NCBI GenBank assembly: GCA_946478895.1
Contig: CAMLDY010000024.1
Location: 1-29,928 of the forward strand
Length of the DNA: 29,928 nt
Source of the DNA: an uncultured Gemmatimonadota bacterium
Lineage (GTDB): Bacteria > Gemmatimonadota > Gemmatimonadetes > Gemmatimonadales > Gemmatimonadaceae
Direction of reading: 5' to 3'
The translations under genes and the position numbers were made by a program. Positions 25,598 to 29,928 of this stretch are shown piece by piece (position 1 is the stretch's first letter; the number at the start of each line of letters is the position of its first letter). Below the pieces are notes generated by a model. That model was not told the origin of the DNA. It saw only the letters and a program-made list of their open reading frames with translations, and ran no database searches.

Positions 25598-26440
25598 ATG
25601 CAAGCTGACATCCTGCGGGCGCCGGTCGGACCGGGCGCGATGCACGTCGAGCGTTATGGTCACGGCGGCACTGCTGTCATCCTGCTCCACGGATTCGGCA
25701 CGTGCAATTTTCTGTGGCGCGCCGTCGCGCCGGCAATCACCGCCGCGGGCCACACCGCGTACTCGGTGGATCTACTTGGTCACGGACAGTCCGATCGTCC
25801 ACTCGACGCAGACTTCGGGATCGCTGCACAGGCCGAGTATCTCGACGCCGCGATGACGGTACTCCGCGTCGCGCGCGCGGTGATCGTCGGCGTGGACCTC
25901 GGCGGCGATGTGGCGATGAAGCTCGCGGCCAACCGGCCCGACCGCGTCGAGAAGCTCGTCCTCATCAATACGCCCGCGTTTGACGAGCTCCCCGCGAAGG
26001 ACATCACCCAGATGCAGCGCCGCACCGCGCGCTTCGCGTTCAGCCTCACGCGCGGCGTGATGGGTGCCGCGCCGCTCCTCGAGGGCGTGCTGAAGGGCAG
26101 CGTCGCGGATCCCGAGCACATGCCGATGAAGCTGATCGCGCGGTATCTGGCGCCATTCGTCGGCAAGGACGGAGCGAAGCACCTGCTGACGCTGGCGAGC
26201 TCGGTCCACAAAGCTGATCTGGACGAAGATGAATACGGCGTCATCAAGGCGCCGACGCTGATCATCTGGGGCGACGAGGACAGATGGGTCGACCCGAAGC
26301 TCGCCGATCGTTTGGCGAACGCGATTCCGAACGCCCGGCTGGTGCGACTGGCGGGCATCGCGCGGCTCGTTCCCGAGGAAAACCCCGACCATCTCTCCGA
26401 ATTGCTTCTCGATTTCATCAAGAGACGAGCGGCGGCATGA
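25598..26440 (+). CDS. Alpha/beta hydrolase-fold protein with altered catalytic triad
   Basis: A 280-residue alpha/beta hydrolase. The oxyanion-hole HGFG lies at 31-34 and the nucleophile elbow is GVDLGG with Asp100, as in haloalkane dehalogenases and epoxide hydrolases rather than Ser. The acid position is D228 in WGDEDRW. Where the family has GxGHLVPEExP, this reads GIARLVPEENP, so the usual catalytic His is Arg256. A missing His suggests an inactive or binding-only fold, a different chemistry, or a diverged enzyme. ATG 25598 follows a good AGAGAGGGG site. Substrate unknown; not linked to the lipid cluster. Confidence 0.82.
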   Translation: MQADILRAPVGPGAMHVERYGHGGTAVILLHGFGTCNFLWRAVAPAITAAGHTAYSVDLLGHGQSDRPLDADFGIAAQAEYLDAAMTVLRVARAVIVGVDLGGDVAMKLAANRPDRVEKLVLINTPAFDELPAKDITQMQRRTARFAFSLTRGVMGAAPLLEGVLKGSVADPEHMPMKLIARYLAPFVGKDGAKHLLTLASSVHKADLDEDEYGVIKAPTLIIWGDEDRWVDPKLADRLANAIPNARLVRLAGIARLVPEENPDHLSELLLDFIKRRAAA

Positions 26441-26449
26441 ACCTTTCTC

Positions 26450-26497
26450 CTATGAAATGGTGTCTAAAAACAGTAGATTAAAGAGCGCATTTCATAG
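26450..26497. other. Inverted repeat between hydrolase and small gene
   Basis: CTATGAAATG (26450-26459) and CATTTCATAG (26488-26497) form a perfect 10-bp inverted repeat separated by 28 bases of A/T-rich sequence. It lies 10 bp after the hydrolase stop and 23 bp before the next ATG. It could be a hairpin controlling the small gene, an operator, or a weak terminator without a T tract. Confidence 0.5.
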
Positions 26498-26519
26498 ACG
26501 TTTTACTTCAACGGAATTG

Positions 26520-26780
26520 ATGAACAACACGAAAAACAGATTCAGGAAGGAGCCTGTCCGGGCAGCGACTCCATTCGAGGAGGCTCGGGACGAGCTGTTT
26601 CAGCAGATCATGCGTTGCGGAGTCGTCGGCGCGGCGCCTGAGGACCAGAAGGATTGGTTCGACAACACGATGGAGTACCTGACCGAGCGCTACCACGAGT
26701 TGGCTCCGGGTCAGCTGGATGAGCTTCGCGTGTTGGGTGAAAGATTCGCGCAGCCGCCGAAAGAGAGAAAAGCCGTCTGA
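26520..26780 (+). CDS. Small protein of unknown function
   Basis: 86 residues starting at ATG 26520 (MNNTKNRFRKEPVR); a frame open further upstream to 26457 would run through the inverted repeat and is not needed. Charged and helical, with DELFQQIMRCG and DWFDNTMEYLTERYHEL; one Cys, no signal or transmembrane helix. The sequence looks like a small cytoplasmic helical protein. No family recognised. A strong terminator follows immediately. Confidence 0.7.
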   Translation: MNNTKNRFRKEPVRAATPFEEARDELFQQIMRCGVVGAAPEDQKDWFDNTMEYLTERYHELAPGQLDELRVLGERFAQPPKERKAV

Positions 26781-26786
26781 GTTGAG

Positions 26787-26811
26787 GGGGCGCCTGTGGC
26801 GCCCCTTTTTT
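26787..26811 (+). terminator. Rho-independent terminator
   Basis: GGGGCGCC-TGT-GGCGCCCC followed by six T: an 8-bp perfect GC stem. It lies 6 bp after the stop of the small gene. Confidence 0.93.
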
Positions 26812-26823
26812 CTTCTTAGGCGC

Positions 26824-26980
26824 CACTTAAGACTACCAGCTAATGGCTGCGAGCGCAGCGGCTGGCGGCTCTGAGCACGTATTGATAACTGCACCAGGGG
26901 CCGAGGCGCTGCTTTTCATCCAACCGAGCTCGGAGCCGCCAGCCGCTCCGCCCACTGCCCCCAGCTGGTAGTCTTCAGTG
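26824..26980. repeat. Long imperfect palindrome, family A (copy 2)
   Basis: 157 bp. Left tip 26824-26841 and right tip 26963-26980 match at 17 of 18 (AAGACTACCAGCT against AGCTGGTAGTCTT within). An inner pair, GCGGCTGGCGGCTC (26858-26871) and GAGCCGCCAGCCGC (26933-26946), is perfect over 14 bp. Its tips match family A copy 1 (AAGACTACC / GGTAGTCTT). It sits between convergent genes, after a terminator and 11 bp from the next stop. No ORF. Confidence 0.85.
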
Positions 26981-26991
26981 ATCTCTAGGAG

Positions 26992-27537
26992 CTATCGTCT
27001 CCCGTTGATCCCTCTCCTCAGAATCACCCCGACCCTCGCCCCTCCCCCGAGCCCGACCTCGAGCGCGGGAACTATTCCCGCAGTCCGCCCGACTGGCAGT
27101 GGCCCCTCGATGCCGAGGAAAACGAGAAGGTAAGCCCGGCTTCCGCCGTCGAGCTTCGACCGGTAGCGTCCGCTGATTCCCGCCCCCGCGTACGGGGCCC
27201 AGCGGCTCTGTCGAAACGGGTCGAGGCTGAATCGTGAGAGGAGATCCGTCCTGCCCTCGGCTCCGTGCGCGCCGACGCCGATCCCCGCGACGACTCCTGT
27301 GCGCACGTAGAGTCCCGCAGGCACGCTGATGCCGAGCCCGGCTTCGCCGCCGGCGGTACGGGCGAAAATCGCGTCGAGGCGATACTCTGTCTGGATCGAC
27401 TGCTGTCGGACCTGGCCGCGCACGACAGCCGGCGTGGCCAGAGCTATCCCCGTCAGAGCGGCAACGGCGAGCAGGTAGACCCGGCGGGGACCAACCGAAT
27501 CACGTCGAATCACGAATCGATCAGCCGCGAAAAGCAA
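26992..27537 (-). CDS. Small exported beta-barrel-like protein
   Basis: 181 residues. TTG 27537, 3 bp after the upstream stop, or GTG 27513 are the likely starts; either gives a hydrophobic signal (VYLLAVAALTGIALATPAVVRGQ). The mature part has alternating strands rich in Gly and aromatic residues (YAGAGISGRYRSKLDGGSRAYLLVFLGIEG) ending in GGARVGVILRRG, as in small outer-membrane barrels. No enzyme motif. It may be co-transcribed with the phosphatidyltransferase gene. Confidence 0.65.
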   Translation of the reverse strand: MLFAADRFVIRRDSVGPRRVYLLAVAALTGIALATPAVVRGQVRQQSIQTEYRLDAIFARTAGGEAGLGISVPAGLYVRTGVVAGIGVGAHGAEGRTDLLSRFSLDPFRQSRWAPYAGAGISGRYRSKLDGGSRAYLLVFLGIEGPLPVGRTAGIVPALEVGLGGGARVGVILRRGINGRR

Positions 27538-27540
27538 CCA

Positions 27541-28074
27541 TCACGCCGGGGACCGCGCGCGGCCGCGCCACAACGCGATGGTGTAGTCGACGATCGACGC
27601 CAGCGACACCACGCCGATGGTCATGATCAGGAGATCGGTCAGCTCGGGCAGCACCACGATAACCACCAGTGTCACCAGCTGCAGAACGGTGACGATCTTG
27701 CCTAGCATTCTCGCCCGGAAGACGGCCGGCCGGAGCGTTGGAATAATTTTGGCGACGACGAACCCCACCGCGGTCGCGAGATCGCGCGTCAGGAAGATGA
27801 AGTATTGGCCGGTGGTGAGCTGACCTTCAACGAGGTACGTAGAGATCGCGACAAAAACGAAGAGGCGGTCGGCGATCGGATCGAGCAGAGCCCCGGCGGT
27901 GCTCTCCGACTTCTTGTGGCGCGCGAGCCACCCGTCGATGAAATCGGTGAAGCCGGCGACGACGATCAAAGCGATTCTGTCCCACGGATCCGACACCAGG
28001 ACGAACGCCAGCGCCAGCACAACGCGCGACAGCGAAATCGTGTTCGGAAGATTCAACCAGGCGCGGCGCGTCAT
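27541..28074 (-). CDS. CDP-alcohol phosphatidyltransferase
   Basis: A 177-residue integral membrane enzyme of the CDP-alcohol phosphotransferase family, which joins CDP-diacylglycerol (or a CDP-alcohol) to an alcohol in phospholipid synthesis. The signature D-x2-DG-x2-AR-x8-G-x3-D-x3-D is complete in FTDFIDGWLARHKK and GALLDPIADR. It resembles PgsA (phosphatidylglycerophosphate synthase) but could be a homologue with another substrate. ATG 28074 (MTRRAWLNLPNTISLSR) gives the normal N-terminus; a TTG at 28101 is an alternative. Confidence 0.88.
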   Translation of the reverse strand: MTRRAWLNLPNTISLSRVVLALAFVLVSDPWDRIALIVVAGFTDFIDGWLARHKKSESTAGALLDPIADRLFVFVAISTYLVEGQLTTGQYFIFLTRDLATAVGFVVAKIIPTLRPAVFRARMLGKIVTVLQLVTLVVIVVLPELTDLLIMTIGVVSLASIVDYTIALWRGRARSPA

Positions 28075-28194
28075 CCGATTCAAAGCTATGCCCGCGTCCA
28101 AGTGGCTGCCAGCGCATTGCTCGTGCTATCGGTGGCCTGACTTGGCGCAGCTCGTCAGCTTGCGACCGACCCCACGCCTGTCTAGCTTCGCTCG
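28075..28194. promoter_or_regulatory. Divergent intergenic region
   Basis: 120 bp between divergent starts (phosphatidyltransferase and the membrane protein at 28195). It should contain promoters for both; I see no clear boxes or repeats. Confidence 0.35.
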
Positions 28195-29721
28195 ATGACC
28201 TCGCACAGGCTGCTCGGCGCGATTTTCCTCGCGCTCTCGGTCGCGATGATCGCGTGGGACATCCTGATGGCGGGTCGAATCGCGCAGCTGCGCCGGATTC
28301 CGCGCGGCTTCCAGGCCATCACCGGCATCGCCGGCCTGCTGCTCGTCCCCGCGCTCGTCGTCGCATACACCGCCCAGTCTCTGCTCTACGGGCGCGCGAT
28401 TTTCCTCGTCGCGTGGCTGTGGCCGTTCACCACCCTGCTGTTCGTGCTGCAGACCATCTACGCTCTGGCGCGCCGGCTGGTGACGCCACTGCTTGGATTT
28501 CCGCTGCTCGTCTACAACGTCATCATCGCCACCGTGGCGGTGACAAAGTTCGTGATAACCCGCGGCGACGATCCCATGCAGTTCGGTCTCGCACTCAACG
28601 CGGCGCAGGCGAGCATGCTCGGCACTTTCTTCGGCGCACCGGCGCTATGGAACCCCATCTACATCCAGGTTCCGATCTTCGCGCCGTCACTGCCCGCGCG
28701 CTGGAGCTTCACCAGGCTGGCGCGCGTAGCACTCGCCGGCGCCGCGATCGCCATGACGGCACTGGTCGTGATCGAGATTCCCGGCGCGTACGCGGGCGTG
28801 CGCAGCTACGCAGTCCACGACAAGGACCGCCTGCAGGAGCATCCGCAGGGCGATTTCCGGATCGGACTCAAGATCTTTCCCGACCTGCGCAGTGGGCCTC
28901 CGCCGCTCGCTATCAAGAACGACCTCGCCCTCGCCGACACCCTCGGCGTCGACGCCATCAGTGTAGTAATCGACCCAGAGGCCGCGCACGGCATCGCCCT
29001 CGATTCTCTGGCGCGGTCGATCGAACAAGCGCGCACCGACAGCACCCTGTTGATCGTTGCGCTCGGCTACCCGAAGAAGGGCGAGCAGGATTTCAAGCGA
29101 TCGCGCGAGACTTACACTGTCGCGCGACTGAAGGACATCGATCGCATCGCGCGGAGATTGAAGCCCGACTATCTGATTCCGGCGGTGGATCCGCTGGGCG
29201 AGGGCACCCGCATTCTGCGTGAGGAGCGTCCGGAATACTGGATCGACTACTTCGCCCGCGCGGCGCGCGTCGCGCACTACATCTACCCGCGAATCAGGGT
29301 CGGCGTGCCGATGAGCAGCTACGGCACCCGGGACAGCACCCTCTACGCGTGGGCGGCGCGTCCGGGCTCGGGGATCGATGTCATTGGATTCTCGCTGTTC
29401 CCGGGGTTCGACGGCGCACGATCGCTCGACACCCACACCCGTGTCGCGTCGCGGTGGATGAAGCAGTTCCCCAAAGCGAAGGAGCACTGGGTGTTCGCCG
29501 CCGGCGGCTACCCGCTGGTGCACGGCGAAGAGAGCCAGCGCCTGGCGATCAAGGACATCCTCGCCTGGGCGACCGCCGAAGCGCCGATCAAGGGGCTCGT
29601 CGTGTACGAGGGAGGCGACTACAACACCGTGCGCGGGCTGCGGGCGCCGGGCGGAAGACTGCGGCCGGCGACAGGCGAGGTGATCAAGGCGGAGAAGGGG
29701 CTGCGGGCGGCACCGCAATGA
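28195..29721 (+). CDS. Membrane protein with TIM-barrel-like extracytoplasmic domain
   Basis: 508 residues. About 5-26, 42-65, 68-92, 97-120 and 176-196 are hydrophobic helices, an N-terminal membrane module. About 215-500 has the beta/alpha rhythm of a (beta/alpha)8 glycoside-hydrolase-like domain: RIGLKIFPDLR, GVDAISVVID, DSTLLIVALGYPKKG, KPDYLIPAVDPLGEG, RIRVGVPMSSYG, IDVIGFSLFPGFDG, EHWVFAAGGYPLV, KGLVVYEGGDY. E336 (PLGEG) and E472 (VYEGG) are candidate acidic residues, but the strand assignment is uncertain. I cannot name a GH family. A periplasmic or surface polysaccharide-active role is inference. Confidence 0.7.
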   Translation: MTSHRLLGAIFLALSVAMIAWDILMAGRIAQLRRIPRGFQAITGIAGLLLVPALVVAYTAQSLLYGRAIFLVAWLWPFTTLLFVLQTIYALARRLVTPLLGFPLLVYNVIIATVAVTKFVITRGDDPMQFGLALNAAQASMLGTFFGAPALWNPIYIQVPIFAPSLPARWSFTRLARVALAGAAIAMTALVVIEIPGAYAGVRSYAVHDKDRLQEHPQGDFRIGLKIFPDLRSGPPPLAIKNDLALADTLGVDAISVVIDPEAAHGIALDSLARSIEQARTDSTLLIVALGYPKKGEQDFKRSRETYTVARLKDIDRIARRLKPDYLIPAVDPLGEGTRILREERPEYWIDYFARAARVAHYIYPRIRVGVPMSSYGTRDSTLYAWAARPGSGIDVIGFSLFPGFDGARSLDTHTRVASRWMKQFPKAKEHWVFAAGGYPLVHGEESQRLAIKDILAWATAEAPIKGLVVYEGGDYNTVRGLRAPGGRLRPATGEVIKAEKGLRAAPQ

Positions 29722-29758
29722 CGTTGGTCGGCGGCGGAGGGCGCCTCGCGTAGTGAAA

Positions 29759-29928
29759 CTGAACGGGCGGGAGGCGTCCGGGATCAGGCGCCTGGCGTCA
29801 GGTTACGACCGTGGGACGTACTTTCTGTGCGAAAGGCAGTTGCCTTTGGAGTAAAGGCGCACAGCAACGTCCCACGGTAGTTACCTGGTATCAGGCGCCT
29901 GCGCACCTGACGCCTCCCGCCCATTCAG
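29759..29928. repeat. Long imperfect palindrome, family D (copy 2)
   Basis: A 170-bp near-palindrome whose last base is the last base of the window. Arms 29759-29778 and 29909-29928 pair at 19 of 20. CCGTGGGACGT and ACGTCCCACGG pair further in, each arm has CAGGCGCCTG, and the apex holds AAAGGCAGTTGCCTTT. It matches copy 1 (1-170) as reverse complement with scattered differences. It lies 37 bp after the gene at 28195-29721. No ORF. Confidence 0.9.

Overview
The window is about 30 kb of high-GC bacterial DNA with densely packed genes, many GTGA/ATGA start-stop overlaps and several GTG or TTG starts. The gene content suggests an envelope-rich, aerobic diderm, with Gemmatimonadota the best guess: CBM48-type glycogen-binding domains on an anti-sigma-like protein and an outer-membrane protein, a DUF4382 lipoprotein, DsbA plus VKOR, and ccmAB. 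This assignment is inference; the window holds no rRNA, tRNA or ribosomal-protein marker.

Layout. (1) 1-170: a 170-bp near-palindromic repeat that begins exactly at the window edge. (2) 186-1605, minus strand: ccmA and ccmB of the cytochrome c maturation haem-handling ABC system, divergent from (3) acetyl-CoA synthetase acs, 1698-3662. (4) 4022-12991: a same-strand run of ten genes that reads as one surface-structure operon. It has three small secreted subunit-like proteins with Gly-Thr/Asn-Tyr C-terminal beta-strands, a PapD-type periplasmic chaperone, a 944-residue usher-like outer-membrane protein, a lipoprotein, an ECF sigma factor, a membrane anti-sigma-like protein with a glycogen-binding (CBM48/AMPK-type) domain, a barrel protein with the same domain, and a small exported protein. 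(5) 13352-14239: a DUF4382 lipoprotein with a strong terminator. (6) 14583-23761: nine genes joined mostly by start-stop overlaps. They encode a KAS III-like enzyme, an acyl-reductase-type SDR, a carrier protein, an aminoacyl-tRNA-synthetase-like amino acid:carrier-protein ligase, an acyl-ACP-desaturase-like ferritin fold, a second di-iron ferritin-like protein, a DUF3419/BtaA-like 3-amino-3-carboxypropyl transferase, a GNAT and an MMPL exporter; a small unknown gene follows. This is the strongest candidate for an undescribed system: apparently a pathway that puts an amino acid on a carrier protein and builds and exports an amino-acid-containing lipid. (7) 24306-25513, minus strand: VKOR and DsbA, a periplasmic disulfide-forming pair. 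(8) 25598-26780: an alpha/beta hydrolase-fold protein that lacks the usual catalytic His, and a small unknown gene. (9) 26992-28074, minus strand: a small barrel-like exported protein and a CDP-alcohol phosphatidyltransferase. (10) 28195-29721: a membrane protein with a TIM-barrel-like extracytoplasmic domain. (11) 29759-29928: a second copy of the 170-bp repeat, in opposite orientation, ending exactly at the window edge.

Five long imperfect palindromes of about 117-170 bp, in three sequence families, lie between genes. Four sit immediately at gene 3' ends; two of these lie between convergent genes. None encodes a protein. The two at the window edges suggest the sequence is a contig broken at a dispersed repeat.

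Functions rest on reading motifs by eye; no database search was run. Catalytic-residue statements come from remembered family alignments and should be checked by alignment.
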